Assembly (NCBI GenBank): GCA_030386875.1
Contig: CM059564.1
Span: 70,637,436-70,701,435, forward strand
Direction of reading: 5' to 3'
Origin: Morinoia aosen
Lineage: Eukaryota; Arthropoda; Malacostraca; Amphipoda; Talitridae
DNA: 64,000 bases
The notes beneath the pieces were generated by a model. That model was not told the DNA's origin. It saw only the letters and a list, made by a program, of their open reading frames with translations, and ran no database searches. How positions within the stretch are numbered: the stretch's first letter is position 1; each line of letters starts with the position of its first letter. Below are positions 1-14,100 of this stretch, piece by piece. A program made the position numbers and the translations under genes.

Positions 1-850
1 AGAAGCCCCTTAAAATGATTCTCGTTTTATTTCCATTAGCTTGTAAATTCATTCGATCGCTGTCTCTACGTACGTTAGTTCGTGATTGGCTTGCTTTGGC
101 TTATTGGGGAAAGAGGTCCTATTTAACCTACGTTACTTTATCGAGTACCTTACTTCGAATTAATTCTCTTGATGTTAACATCTAAAAGGTTAAACTATCA
201 TGCAGAAGCACTAATACTTGAAACTGACATGCGATGTTAAGTTCTATTAGCCCAACTTAATGTAAATGTTTCATTTCAGATCGTCCCCATAGATTTTGAT
301 TGTTGTGGACGAAACCGAGCTGAAGGTGATTAAATTGCAAATATTTACTCTCCATTGGATGAGTATATAAATAAACAGAGAGGGTATTTAATTTAATGCA
401 GTGCAAATCTAATACTGCGGGGCTGTTCAACGTGAATGGATGATGTCAGATTTTGTTGTGTTGAAAGGTAAAATTTCCAAAACACGAGTCCAGAGTTTTA
501 AATCAATCGGTGTTATTTCCTCTCAGAAGTTCAATTTTACATATTTTTCTCAGTTCATTGTAGTGTAGCAGCAATAATTAATGACTTAAGGTAGCGAATG
601 GGGTGTGAGAATGTAACTCGCTTGATGAACGTTGCGATGACAATGTGCTTGCTACTTTTCATTGCACTCTTTTTTATAGGGTGAAAAGTACCGAAATTTA
701 TTTTGTTCGATTTTAAGCCGATCGCTTAATTTACATTATGAAGCATCCACGTACGTTTTAAATACGTTTTCATTGCAAGCGTTCGAAAAAATAGAATACT
801 GCATTGTTAATGACATCTTTCTCGATTAAGCGGTTTGAACTCGAATACAA
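1..850. other. AT-rich stretch, nothing recognised
   Basis: No ORF of useful length, no recognisable transposase or RT motif and no clear tandem or inverted repeat was seen. The stretch ends where the LINE tail at 851 begins. Confidence 0.5.
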
Positions 851-1012
851 TTTAAACAATTTTAAACAATTCATTTTCCACTAGTGATACAGCAGTAGAT
901 TGTTTCTTTAGTCTAGTATAATGGACTCGTTTGAGTATTGTCACTTGTGGGCTCGAATAAGTTCACCGACTTCTAGGGCATCCTATCATCAACGCTATTT
1001 CAAGGTAGCATG
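851..1012 (-). mobile_element. 3'-terminal fragment of a CR1/Jockey-group LINE (diverged copy)
   Basis: This segment aligns by eye to the extreme 3' end of the LINE at 51938-56950. It shares the tail unit TTTAAACAA (two copies here), then the GTGATACAG block, the AGTCTAGTA block, and the GACTTCTAGGGCATCCTATC block in the same order and spacing. Similarity fades after about 1012. It is clearly more diverged than the copies at 42209 and 51938, so it is an older insertion or another subfamily. Only 3' UTR is present, as expected for an insertion heavily truncated at its 5' end during target-primed reverse transcription. The element reads on the minus strand. Confidence 0.85.
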
Positions 1013-4000
1013 ATGAAAACATTGACTTTTCATAGTAATAAACTACGTAAAGTATGTGTAAATAGATTGCAATTCTGCTTAACACACAATGCACTTAGTG
1101 CAACTTAAATTTTCTATGCAGATAACAAATATCCATCAATACGCAACTGAATTCATTTCATGGTGGGTAAAATTCTACTACTGCAATGATAGAAAATTTT
1201 GCAGTTTTGATCGCGAATCAGCCAATCTGAATTTATGCCCATTTAACAGATTAAAAGCTTAGAACGAATTTAAAAACTAAGAAATAAATTTTGAGATAGA
1301 TGTACTGACAAAATTATCTAACTAAAATTTTATCATTCGTAGAGATGAAGATAATATTTGCTGTTGAGTCGATTTTAACTGAAAAATCACATTTTGAGAT
1401 GTTGCTCAGCCACATGCCAGCCGATCAAAAATTCAAGATCAGTAAATGAAAAAGAAAAAAACATTTTCACAACAAAACTGTAATTAACCGAATGAAATGT
1501 TATCAAGGAATCATGCCTCCATTCTTGTTATATCCTTGAAATTCTTTGCGGCACGCATGAAATTCAGGTTTCCAGTAGGTTTGGGGAAAGATTACTGCAA
1601 GCGGTAAAAATGGTACGACGAAAATCTTCTCTGGCTCGAATATCTGACAATTGAAATCAAATATTTGTATCAGTGTGTTTGGCTCTGGACATTAGGTTAA
1701 AAATTACACACTGGTTTTAAATTTATTCATCTGAAATTTCTATCTTCTTAACGAAAATTAATTGTATAACTCTGCTAAATACTGAAATGGATGTTGCAGA
1801 GCTGATTAAGCTGCGTAATTTCAGTGTTTTAAATAAAACACTGCAATCAAAGAGATTTATATCATATTTCTTTGTTCATTTCAGCACTTGTGACATTAAT
1901 GGGAAAACAACACATATCATTTAAAAAGCTGGATGTACTTTAGGGTCAACAATCAAGGGTAAGTTTAACATCATGCAAGGAACAGTTCATTTCTGAACTG
2001 CTTTGCCTGAGAGTGATATCGGTGTTCAGAGCTTTGATGCTAATACGCCGGTGATAAAACTGAGACTTTATCTCTTCGTGGTACAAAGCAATGATTTGCG
2101 TAGCAGGGTGTTTGAGGGAGGAATATTAAGACCTCAGAGCTCATTTGTAAAAATAATAAAGTTTTGCACAAGGATCAAACCACATGAAGAATCCAGGAAA
2201 AGATTTGCAATCAAATTTAGAAAACTGAAGTTTTGAAATGTGCATTTATTCATAATTTAGAAAGGATTAGCAAACTGGATTTTAGTAAGGATGTTCTTCA
2301 TTAAAAATTTTAAGCCTTTCATTGCATTAGCGTAATGAATCAATCAGAACAGAACGGCCGTGAAGATGAGAAAATTGTAATTGATATTTCTTTCCTTTCT
2401 GTACTCGAACCGCTTTGCCATTTCTTGGCTGCAGCAAAATAGGAAGATTTCTTTGCATAATTTTTCCAGAACTCGACGTCAAAGTTAGGAATTGGCAGTT
2501 ATTGAAGATTCTTTGAAAAGGCTTGATTGCGAATAATTAGTCCCGTACTTTTATGATTGCAAATTAAGGAACTATATGAACTATTAAATGAAATGGTTGC
2601 ATCGCTTTGATGGAAATTTACGAAGGTTGATTCTCTAATACTTGATCACACAACTTTGGCTCAAGCCCAAAATTAAAATTGTTGCTCTCTTTTGTTTTTT
2701 ATGACGCCCCTTCACCTTTAATATTGAAGCAGAATTTGCCTTCCAATTTCCCGTGGCTGATTGTGTTTGTAGTCTTTGTTCGCAACGAGTGTCATTCATA
2801 GAGCAACATCAAATGCATGTTCAATTCTAAAGAACACAAAATGAGTTCGAGTGACACGAGACGGGTCGGTGCGCGTATTGCTCTCCCCTTCAGCCTCGCA
2901 TGAAGGAGGTCACTCACCTCCAACTATTGAATACAAAAACCATTGGAACTATTGAAATAACGTGTAAACTTATACAAAAATTTGCTCTACGAAACCTGTG
3001 AGTAAAATGATTAGAGATACTCACCGGGTTAATGTATTAATGTCATTATATTCAATAAACTCTTCTTTCTCGTGTGCTTCATCTGTACGTGACGCTTACC
3101 TTCGCAATCGGGGATGATTTCGCTCTATATCCTTCAATTACATAAACTGAAAAAATACATACAGTTGCAAAATTACAATTGTACACAAACGTAAGATCTT
3201 CTTACAGCATGATCTAACCAGCGCTTAATTTGGTCGATTAAATAGTCCCACTAAAAATAAAATACAAGAATAATTGCTTACTTCTTCACGGGAAAATTCA
3301 CGGGAAAATTCAAATATACTTCACGGGAAAATTCCTCACGAACATGAATCAAGCAACGTCAAATTTGCAAAGATTGTTTATTAAATCATGCGTTTGAGTT
3401 ATTCTTACCTTGTTGGACCTTACTAAAAACAATACAATTTGAACCAATAGGACAATTGACGGACAACACCACGAATTTCGTTGGCCAGATATAAGTTGAT
3501 ATGCGACTCTCAAACAAACGCTGATAACAATTTTCAAACACATCATTTCACTTTACAAATTTCGTGGTGCGCGCTGCTAAGTTCTCGTTTATTTCAGTTT
3601 AACATTCGTCTTCAGTTCGTGTGAGATAAGCATGTCACTCTATCCTCAAATGCAGAAAAATCTTTAATTCCCACGGGATTTCAGCCCGCTTTTGGTTTTC
3701 GTTGAATCGATTTTGTTTGTATTATGTTTTTTCATCATATTCTCCATCGCTTACTAAAACAGCTCTCAGCCTCTGGCTATTTTTGGTACCTCGAAATTAA
3801 TCATCGCTCGCCTTTACAATCTCTTGGTAGTAATTACTGACATTTAATCAATTTTGATCATCACTATTCGTGTTATATGTGCGTCCTATCACAGCGCCCC
3901 GTGCAGTTATTCTCGACGGTTTGAGGGATTTTCGCACATCGTTTCTGCACAATATTTTCCCCCGTCCCTGCCTCTTCTCTACTTCGACTCTGTTTCTGTC

Positions 4001-7000
4001 CTGAGAAAAGCCGCCCACAACACAGTTTGTTGCAACTGTTTCATCAACGCTCTAGTGCCAAGCACTAGATTTTGATTTGCTCTGCCATTATAGTGATTTA
4101 TTCAGCTACTGCACTGATAACCCATTTGCAAGATCTGAGAGTATAATAATTCGAATCGAACTACCTACTTTGAAAGTACCACCTACGAAATTGGTCGCGT
4201 AAACTTACTGTGTTCCCGTTCCATGTCTCGGAAAGTCAAATAAGCCTTCTATCGCCTTAAACACACGGCTGGTTGGCCATCGAAATGTATATCCAGGAGA
4301 CGAGTAGAGTTTTTTTGTGCCTTTCGTAATGTCAGCACCTCCCAACGATACCATGGATTGACTGCTTAAAAGTTGAGCAGCCTGTCTAAAAGAGCGGTGG
4401 ACAGGATTAGAGTTGACTGTTTGACAGACAACTTTTCGTAACTTTCTTGCAACATGTTTCTTAACTTTCAATTTGTATCCTAATCTTTAGGATTTAAAAA
4501 ATTGTTTAATTTTCTCATGACGTACCTAAATGACTTAAAATATTTCATAAAATTCATTGCTCGTGGACATATAAACAAAAGAGAGATGAAAACTCAAATT
4601 ATCGTGAACATTATTGAAAACTCATTTCGAATCTATCATACTGCTAGAAATAATATATTTATTTCTTGATCAGCTTCTTCAACGTTTTCGATTTGAACTT
4701 TGACCGCTTTAACTCTTTACTGAATGTAGGAAACCAGGAATGTTTTCAATGGTCTCAGTGTATTCTCTGTAAAAATAACCACGCGAATAAAAAGAGACCC
4801 TTAAAATTAACATAAGTCACCTAAGAAAAACTGTTTTCTTCGTAAAAGTTACGATTTAAGGTCGAAAGGTACACATATACAAAGCCACCATGCGAAATGC
4901 ATCCTGAAGTTTTCTTAAAAAAAAACACAGAGCTGCACTTGCTTCCATTTCCAAGAAAAATGAAGCCCTGGTAAGGAGCTGATTCTTGCAAGCCCATCTT
5001 CCCCGGGATAAATATTAACTTAGGCAAACAAACTGATAGACTGAAATAACATTATATCTGTGCGAAGTTTGGAGAATGGTTGAAAACGAGTAAGAAAATA
5101 TTTTGAGTTATGAATTGTATACTTGGAACTTGCTCTGCGCGTGTATGAAATGAATTGAGCATAAATGATTTCAAAAACTATATGGAGAATGAAGAATTAA
5201 CCGTATAATCCACTATCTGTTACCCATGCAAATAATCTTCAAGAAAAAAATTCCTCGCGTGTTATCGCGTTATCTTCTGCGAAATACTTCTCATCCACTG
5301 AATCATATGCAGATCTGGCGTATTCCATAGACCGATACATTTTTTAAGTTTTCGTGCTAATTTTATCGCATTAGAACTCATTTTCTTTTTTCATCGTGTG
5401 ACGAATAATAGACATTTTAACTCTGTGGACGATTTCTCCATTCCCTATACGAAGATTTGACTACCAATTATCCCCAAAAAATCATTTCTGACGTCAGTAA
5501 CCCGCTTGGTAACAAATAATTATTATTCAGCCTATAAAACTCCGTGCCGTCGTTGTACGATGTGCATTCATGCCTATGTATATCAAACAAGGAAGGTAGT
5601 CACTTCAAAATTATGCCAAAATATTTGAATTCTTACATAAAGTGTTACGATAATTTCAGGCATTTTCAACCCCGGTAAGTCCTAATAGGACCAAAGAACA
5701 ATCAAATTCAAATTCTTTCATTTGAGTTTGTTAGAAATGATCACAAGTTTTTTCAAACACACTCGGGTAAATGTAAAAATACTTGCAGATGCTTTCTAGC
5801 AAATTAACAAGAATTTCACTGAGTGAAATATTTATCAATCGCATAGTGGAGCGAACAGGCTATTTGTTGCAGGTTCGCTGTGCATGTCTTTAAATAGTTC
5901 ACTTTCGGGTCCAGGGTTATAGTCGCAACGCTTGCGACAGGAAGATCGTGTGAGACTTGGAGTTAATTAAGCTGATACAGCATTGAGCAAAAGTCTCAGG
6001 TGTGTCTCTGTCAAAATAATAACAAGCGTAGTGGAGAGAATTGTGGCGATGAAACGTTAGCTTGATCGCACACCTCGGAAAATGATCACACCTTTAGAAA
6101 TTGTTTATGGTTATCAAAACAGAGCAGGGCAGTGACCCGCAGGCAAGTGAGGAATCAAGCCATGAAGTCCGCCTCGCACGATAGTTAGCTCATATATCTC
6201 TCGATGGAGAGTTGGGTTCCTCTTAAGCAATGAGGATGCACGGCATAAATACGTGATAGACTCAAATGCAACGCCATAGCAGAGATTGCCAAATTGGTGT
6301 GGATGACGCAATGAAGGATACCTCATTATATAAGTTAAGCTTTGGACAACGGGGAAAAAGAAAAGCAGTCTCTGGAATGCTTCTTCAAATCTATGGTGAT
6401 ACGATTCACTAAATTTCAATTGTGTTCGTGATTTTAATTTGGTCGGAGCACCTTTCAATAAAAAGAGTATCAGGGCACTTTGCTCACATCGGACTATCTC
6501 AACCGAGTTACGGTCTTACAGACGGTTTACTGGGAGGAATGCAATTTAATTAATCCATTGACAGATCTGAAATAATAATTTAGACGAAACCATTCTACAG
6601 CTTGAGAACAATATGGTCACGATGAAGTAGTGTTCTCGACAGTTTCAACCCCAGACTTGCCCACAAGCGAGAAAGTACAAAAAAAATTAAACTGGTTTGA
6701 AAATCTTAATTGCTGGTACTTGTGTACGGACCACTCGTGACCAGCGCTGCAGGAGTCCACCACCCTTTCGAGGTAGTGTGCAAAACGCTGGTTTTATACA
6801 TGGTTGCCATGATGTAATATTGGATACTTAATTTCTTAAGAGTTCCCTGAGACAGGCTTTCGAGGGTAATAGTTAGAAGGTAAATCCCTTCCGAGACAAT
6901 TTTTATTTGCGTCGCATTTACGCAGAAGCTGAGCTTTCCACCCTTTTTAGTGTAATTGTTTATAAAACTAAGATACTCAAAAAGTTTTTTAAAACACTCT

Positions 7001-8860
7001 ACGAAACGAATTCTTGAAGTCTGATTTTCTCTAAAATCTACGGGAGACTCACAAGAGTTTCACTTACCCTACGTCAAACAATTATTATTGATCGATGTGA
7101 TAAAATCTTTCTGAAAAAAATGATGAAAAACTCTTGGCTTGAGCTAAAACTCAAGAAATTTCCTGAAAATAACAAAGCAGAGATAACTGATCAAATTTGA
7201 GCTGCGAAAATGATTAATCTATAAATTAAGCATAAATAGCAATTGCAAAAAATAAACGAAAAACAGAGAAATCCTAGTTAAAGTGATTCTCAATTTTTGT
7301 GACATGATTTTACTTTCAAGAATCAAAAGATTAAAAATTTCAGCGAAGCGTTAGTCTAGGAGTTTAAATTTTTCATTATTATTGACCTTTCCCGTAATCC
7401 ATAAGCAACTAGTTGCCGAAAAGAGCGTGCAATGGAACCGGACTCGAAAATTGTTACAAATAAATGCAAACAGCGTTTTAGCGAGAACAAATATTAGTAT
7501 ACCCGTGGTCATCAATAAATATCATTATAATCTTACAGTATCAAAAACATCCTTCAAGATGGCCGCAATTTTTAGCAACGCGGTCGTCATTATTGGTGCC
7601 ATCATAACTAAATTTTAGTTGTGCGTAGTCACACAACGGAACTAGATTGTTACAATAGATATGCGCAATTACTTTAAAAAAACTGCGTCGTCCTTACATG
7701 AGGAAAAAATTATTACAAGCATTCAACATCCATTTCTGGATACATGATTCGAATCTATGGATATTATCTCTGAGAAAACGAAGTCTTTTTCTGGAGCTCC
7801 GCGCGAACAGGTATTGCCCTTGAAGACGACCGCATCTTCTTCTGTCGTCTTCAGCTTTTATCTACACCCTCGCTTATGCACACGGATCTCATAACTTTCA
7901 TTCGAATGAACTTCAAAAACTTTTTTATTCAGAGTATCACTAAATGTTAGCGTATTTAGAAGTTTTTTGACCAAAATTCATATGTAAGCTATGAAGTATG
8001 ATAGTTTAGGAATGATTCTCATGAGATATGCCTAAAAACATAGGCCAAACGATACGTTACGACCAAACGGTTGTTTCACGCAGCTTGCAGGACTCCATTC
8101 GGACATCCACGGCAATTGGACGCCGAGCTATTACGAGAATGCACTAAATTCAATACACCTCACTCTTACGGGTAGATAGTTCCCACTAAATTCCTGCTGT
8201 CAATATATAGTTACACCTGAAATTATACGTGCTACTGTTCAATTCGTGAATATATTTGAATAAACGCTTCAATTAGCTACTTTTATTCATGATCTTTGTA
8301 CTAAAAGTATCAAAGATTTTCTACAAGAAAACAAAATCGAAGTTTTTAACACGTCTGTTTGAAGGGTTGCTATAGATGCTTAGGTCAGGTTGTATCAGAA
8401 TTGAAAAATCGACTCATCTGCTGGAATACATTTCTTTCCGCTTAGAAGTGTGAAAATATAGCTGCACGATAAAATTTTACCTCGAGCGCCAAAACCTGTA
8501 AGAAAAAGTTGTGAAAAAATTGAAACATTATTCATTTCTACCCGTGCGTGAATGATGATTTTACCTAGTAGTACATATCCACGTGCCCCAATACGTAGTA
8601 AATGTGTTAAAAATCATGTTCGAAAATAATTATAAGCATTAATAGCCTTACACTGTGCGTTAATATTTATTTGTACCCTTCTCTTATTGGGAAATTAAGT
8701 TAGTTTGTGATGTTATCGTAGTAACACGCTAACATACTTCAATGATGCTGATGCACCAATAAACTCAAGAAAATTCTATTTTACTAGCGTGTCTACGTAA
8801 CATTATAGTGCACGTGGAATTTTTCTCATCAATTTAAGCAGTGCTGAGGACGGCTTGGTG
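1013..8860. other. Long AT-rich stretch without recognisable genes
   Basis: Only short ORFs occur, for example 77 codons at 2003-2236, 88 at 4205-4471 (minus) and 114 at 6114-6458 (minus). None shows a family motif I know, and several open only at a non-ATG codon. A short tandem repeat lies at 3285-3331. I see no convincing host exon, RNA gene or transposon end. Confidence 0.4.
3285..3331. repeat. Short tandem repeat, unit TTCACGGGAAAA
   Basis: Three copies of a 12-bp unit are present: two head-to-tail at 3285-3308 and a third at 3320-3331 after an 11-bp interruption. Confidence 0.8.
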
Positions 8861-9110
8861 AGCAAAAATAAAGTTCAGCATCGATCGCATGATCTGAAAA
8901 GGAAAATTGTAGATGCTCACAGGAATGGAAGTGACTACTAATTTATTTCGAAGCAATTTGAAATCCCCGCACCAAATGTTCAGAGTATAGTACACAAGCA
9001 CAAAATATGTATCGCCATTCAGAACCTGACAGGACGGGAATGAAAGGAGAGGCTTTTGTCGCTAATTTCCTGCGACGCATCAAAACTATACGTATTGTCC
9101 TAATCGGCTT
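8861..9110 (+). pseudogene. Tc1-like transposase relic (N-terminal DNA-binding part)
   Basis: Reading + with two in-frame stops gives a peptide with HDLKRKIVDAHRNG followed by FISKQFEIPAPNVQSIVHK. This matches the first helix-turn-helix of Tc1-like transposases (typically 'R.KIVDAH..G...IsK.F.vp.sTV.sIi.K'). A weaker stretch follows that could be the linker to the second helix-turn-helix. No catalytic DDE region follows, so only the N-terminal quarter of the gene survives. The known role of this domain is binding the terminal inverted repeats. The relic is inactive. No TIRs could be recognised around it. Confidence 0.75.
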
Positions 9111-9114
9111 TAAG

Positions 9115-10560
9115 GTTTAAGGAATACAATATACGCAACGAGGAGATTTTTTCATCGATTTTCATTTTACAATACTTTTTGGGCTTTAAGGGGTTCCCGT
9201 TTCACCAGAATTTCTCCTCCTGCAGGAGCAAGCAAATAACTAATTAAATTAAACCGATACAACTGGTACTTCACAAGGTTAAAATATGTCAATTTTTAAC
9301 TCAAAAATTATACTTCATTTAATGGCTACACCACTCTCCTGTAACCGTCCACTTACGGATAGCACAACTGCTCGGCGCCCATCAATATATAAGAATACCG
9401 AGACGTAGAAAGTGCGCAGTGCACGAGAAGTTCAAGTTTGAAGAATTACTTGAAGATTTACAAAACTCAGGGTTCGAACATTACCCCCGCTGGTTGAGAT
9501 ACTGAAAAACCACAGTATCGTTAGGAACTAAGCTTAGTAGTTGCGCGTATGACAACCTCGCCTTAATCTCACCTTCAACTTTAATATCATTGGCACTGAC
9601 AAGATGAAGTTAGATCGTGAAGCTATTTTAGGAAATTAGGAGGATTTATAGTTGAAGGAACCTATCCTCGGCATAGGACAGGTAGAGTTGTAAGCGTTAA
9701 GCTAATCGTTACAATAGGCATAGCCCGAAAGAATTAATTTATTTAACTTTCTCTTAATTGAGAGCAAATTTCTCACGAATTAAACATTATAGTAAAATTG
9801 TGGAAGACGAAAGTTTACTCTGTAAGTGAAAAGGACACAGTCCAACATTTGAATTATAAGGTTAAGTTGACGTGACTATAGAGTCACTCTTCCAGAGACG
9901 TTGGTCACATTGGAAGTTTAAATAATAAATTCACACTTCTTTAAGAAGATTTTCTTTATGACATTTAAAAGTTCGTTTATTTAATCTCCTTAATTTTACT
10001 TTATTAAAAGAAGTTAAAAACTGAGGTAAGGTAAAGAAGTGACAAAACACCATGCAAAGAAAATCCAAATGAACGAAACTGAATTAGTGGCCACTACAAA
10101 TAATAAATAGGAAATTTAGAGCGCAGCCAGTGGAAAATTAAGTGAAGAGGCTTCCCAGTAATACTCTGGCGCTAATAGACCGATTCAAAGAGCTGCCTCT
10201 CAGTCCCCTCCACTCTGTGCCGCCTGGCTCTCTATTGTTTTTCGGTACTTGATCGGGACCTCGGCTCATACCGAGGCTCTTCTTTCATCGTCGGAGCGAA
10301 GAACTACGGATGATTCGCGACACTTTCATCCCAATCAGCTAGACAAGTAATGCAAAAATTTAACATAAACTTCAGAATCACAGTCAATGTACTAATGCAA
10401 AGTTTAATTATGGGGAAAAATGAAATGTTAAGGTCAACCTTGCGAAGACCACTTCAGTAGCACTGAAAGGATGCAGAGAAAGGAAAACACTCCTTACGGT
10501 TACTCACGTTGAAGCATCATTAAAGCTTTTGTCAGAAACATATTGGTTAAGAAAATAACT
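9115..10560. other. Unassigned stretch with a GC-richer patch
   Basis: There is no recognisable gene. Positions about 10150-10330 are GC-richer than the surroundings and contain a small inverted repeat (CCTCGG...CCGAGG near 10260-10280). The patch could be untranslated sequence or the start of the Tc1 relic that follows. I cannot decide. Confidence 0.4.
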
Positions 10561-10564
10561 TCCA

Positions 10565-11105
10565 ATGATCAGTTCTTCTGCCAACTGAAACGAAGATTGT
10601 ACTTTTCGGTCGCAATGACTTATACGTGGAATAATTGGGAGTCATATAAAAATATGACAATTTTTTGGCTTACATCTTTCTTCTGACTGGCAAAAAAGGT
10701 GAAACACACGGGTTGAAAAACGTTGTTTTCTGACTGAGAAACGGGGAGGGTTGGCTCAGGGGATGTTTTGGCAGCACGGTCAGATGTTTTGGAATTGTTT
10801 CTTGGCCAAAGAAACTACAAGCCTTGTGAGCTTTAAAGGAGTCATACAACAAGATCAACATATTGAAATGCTCTGTGGAAATTTTATACAGCGCAGCGAA
10901 GCTCTCGATCTTGGACCCGATTAGATCTTTCAACATAATGCTACGCGTAAGTATGCTGGAAAATGGGTTAAGAAATGGTTGAAAGACAGTGAACTAAATC
11001 TTTTGTAGCGGCCAAGCCGAAGTTCAGATCTGAATTCTATTGAAAATTTAAAATAGATTATTAATAAAAATGTAAATGCATAGAAAACTCCAGAAGATTG
11101 AACAA
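10565..11105 (+). pseudogene. Tc1-like transposase relic (catalytic part)
   Basis: The + strand, read across several frames, carries the central and C-terminal Tc1-like transposase motifs in order. First comes a block like 'KIVLFGRND' (10590s), then 'GKKGETHGLKNVV' (about 10690), then RSEALDLGPD*IFQHN (10890-10939), VKKWLKDSELNLL, and RPSRSSDLNSIENL (11008-11049). The second catalytic Asp of the DDE triad, normally in a 'QHDND' context, reads Asn (AAT at 10937-10939). Stops interrupt 'GLGPD*' and 'IENLK*'. The gene is therefore dead. Substitutions and frameshifts are dense, indicating an old insertion. No TIRs were found. A minus-strand ORF over this segment (10670-10936) is a shadow. Confidence 0.85.
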
Positions 11106-11109
11106 TTAA

Positions 11110-14100
11110 AAAAAATTGTAGTGGTCCTATATACCTGTTTATGTTTGTTAATACCGAGTCGTAAATTACAGAAGACGTCTAGAGATTTTCTTGAAAATAA
11201 CCGTTCCACAACAGGTACTGTACAGGTACGAACAGAGCTCTAGTATAAATGGGCCTAAAAATTCACTCAGGGACTTTTTCTGTACTTAACCTAACTACTT
11301 GAGTACCTTCAGGTCTAAATCTTTAAAAATTGTTTTAATTTTAGATTCACTTTTCACGTGTTGCAACATTTATAGAACAATATGGCATGTTGACAAACTG
11401 ATACTACATATTATAATGTTAATAAGCTCAACACATGTATTTTTAAGTATACTGAGTACAATTATATTCCATTAATTATGATCTTTGTGTTACGAGGGTA
11501 ACTTTTTCACAAGCACATCGAGAATACCCTCTGCATATATAAATAGGAATATTAACACTTGCTATATATATTCGTAGAGCATTCTAGATGTGATAAACTA
11601 TGCTTTCAAGGACAGGAATATTTTATTATAAACTTTTCATTGTCTTTTCATTGCCGGCTGCGTCAACCGTCTACCGTCAACCACATTGACCGTAGGGGAT
11701 ATTTCGTTTTGTTATTAGCGAGGAAAAATGTTCCCAAATGCGTATGAGCGGTGAGACTATGAGTAAGTAGCTAAATTGAATAGTCGCAATATTCTATCAC
11801 AAAAATAACACGATCAAACTTAGTACTTAGCATTTAAGTACTTTCAAAATATTTCACGCCCAGCTCTGAGTACAAATAAATATGAAGGTGGCGTTCGTTT
11901 TAGTTTTCTTTGTAGTTTATTTAAAATCCTTTTTTTGATATTTTTTAACATATCCATATTTCTAAAAAATTTCTTAAACTTTTTCTTTGAGCATTACGAA
12001 ACGAAGTAACAGATTGAAGGTTACATTTTGATGAATATAGGAATAATGCACTGGTGCTAATAATTTCGAGCTTCAACTTTAAATCACTAAATTATCCCAG
12101 CATCAAACTTTACAATGCATCCGGATGAGCAAACAGTACTTTTGAGTTACATATTGTTTCCATCGAAATTTAAAGTTTTTGCCACTCAAAATTACAAAGA
12201 ACCTTAATAAAGCATGGGAATCTCACAGCCACTTTACAGATTTCCGCGATCACGTCTGCCGAAGTGTCGTCAACATCGTTGTCTGTTTAGTTTTACAAGT
12301 TTTCCCTTAGTTGCTTCATTCCTACTTTATGGCAAGAATTCAGACAACAGGTGTCCAGAGAAACAACTGAAAACGATTGGAGGTATTCTGATAATAAATC
12401 TTGAGTGGTGCGAAAATTGTAACATTACCAATCGTCATGAGAGAAATATGAGGCGTTAGTTCGAAAGTAAAACAAGTACGCAAATGCAAATTTTCAAAAT
12501 TCGTTACCAGAATCTGTTTGAAATCATGTACTCGTTTGATGAAAATATTGCTTCAGCATTGAGATAAATACGCTTAGAAAAATGTGATAATAGTAGTAGC
12601 AAGTGTCATTCAATGATAAATTATGGTATAGGGGAAGAATAATTACCACGGAAAAGAAATATAACAACCGATATAATATTTGACAATCGAAAAGGAAGAA
12701 CGTATGGGTATGTCATGAAAAAGAAACCAAGACACGCTTCTGGAGTCGATCCGTGAAGTTTATCCCGGATCGCCCTATCTTGCTGGAACTACATGCTCTC
12801 CAACCCTGAACTTATCACTGCAGATAATTGAGTAACGTGAAGAAATAAAGTTCGGAATACATGGTCACGGCCAGCTCAACCTACTAAGAGCGAGCGAGTC
12901 ATAGAGGACAGACGATGAGCATCGATGACGGAAGGACGTTTTTCCTAAGCGAAACCTAAAGGGAAAAAAATTGAGTGAGACTGTTAAATGTAAGACTCAT
13001 TTTGAAGGGGTAATTCAAACTTTGAACCTGCTACACACGATGAATGACTACGACTTGGATCGAAGGATGTAACTCTGTGAGGCGTGTGAGCACGTGACTC
13101 GCGAGGATAAAATTTACATAAACTTTTTTTGTGGTCTAACGAGGCACACTTCAAATTTAAACTATGAATATCCACATCTGTGTTTGCAAATCCTGCTTCA
13201 AGTTCATGAAGTGGTCATAAATAAGACTGATGTTAATGTGTGGGATGGTTTTTCATCGCATCTTCTCCCTCGATGGCACCATCACTGGTAATTTGTATAA
13301 CGATGTGTGGTCGGGAATGATTTCGCCTGTTATCCAAATCCTGCATACTGATTAACATATCTTCAGGTAAAAAGATAGCAGTCTCGCCGTACTCTCATTG
13401 AGCTATCATGTCAAACCATAACGAAACACTACTCGAACTCTGGGTGGGTCATAGAGCTGCTATTGCGCACCCACCCCAGTTTTAATTCATCACTTATAAA
13501 CTTCTATGGCTTAACATCAGAAATGACGTACAACGATCAAAAATAGCTTTATTCAACAAAGCTACACGAGAAACTTGCTGAGTAAAGTGCGACAATTATA
13601 CCACGTACACTCTGTCATCGGTACTTCGGTCTACAGTTCGGCGACACCGACACTGTGTACAAGCTACAGTTGTCATTTCGATTACCTACAGTAATAACTT
13701 TTTTACAGTGACAAATATTGCAACTGCGAGTAAATTTCCTAATAAGATATGTACTGTCAAACAGTGATGATATTTTTTGTCATCTGCGTCTATTCTGAAT
13801 TGATGGAAGTTTATATTTAAGCGCAGAACCTTCCTCAGTTTGAATTAAATATTCCTAGCGCAACAGCCTGCCTGCGAGCAAAACATCTCAACGACTGCAT
13901 CTTCGCGGTTCTCAAGATTATTCATTTCGTGATGTACTGCTGAGGCTGCGTATACCATGCGGATCCGGTCTGAGTGTATAACATAGAACCGTATCGTGTT
14001 CTCCACAGGAATGGCACCTTAGCGATATAGTTTGATCCTCCGCTGAATAGCTATTTTCTTCCCAATCATTAACAATATGTGTGTACGGAATTGTGATAAG

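Noticed and set aside
6114..6458. 114-codon minus-strand open frame
   Set aside because: No family motif, no neighbouring exon, and AT-rich context. Probably chance.
9465..9495. B-box-like GGTTCGAAC (possible SINE or tRNA)
   Set aside because: No A box at the right distance and no cloverleaf.
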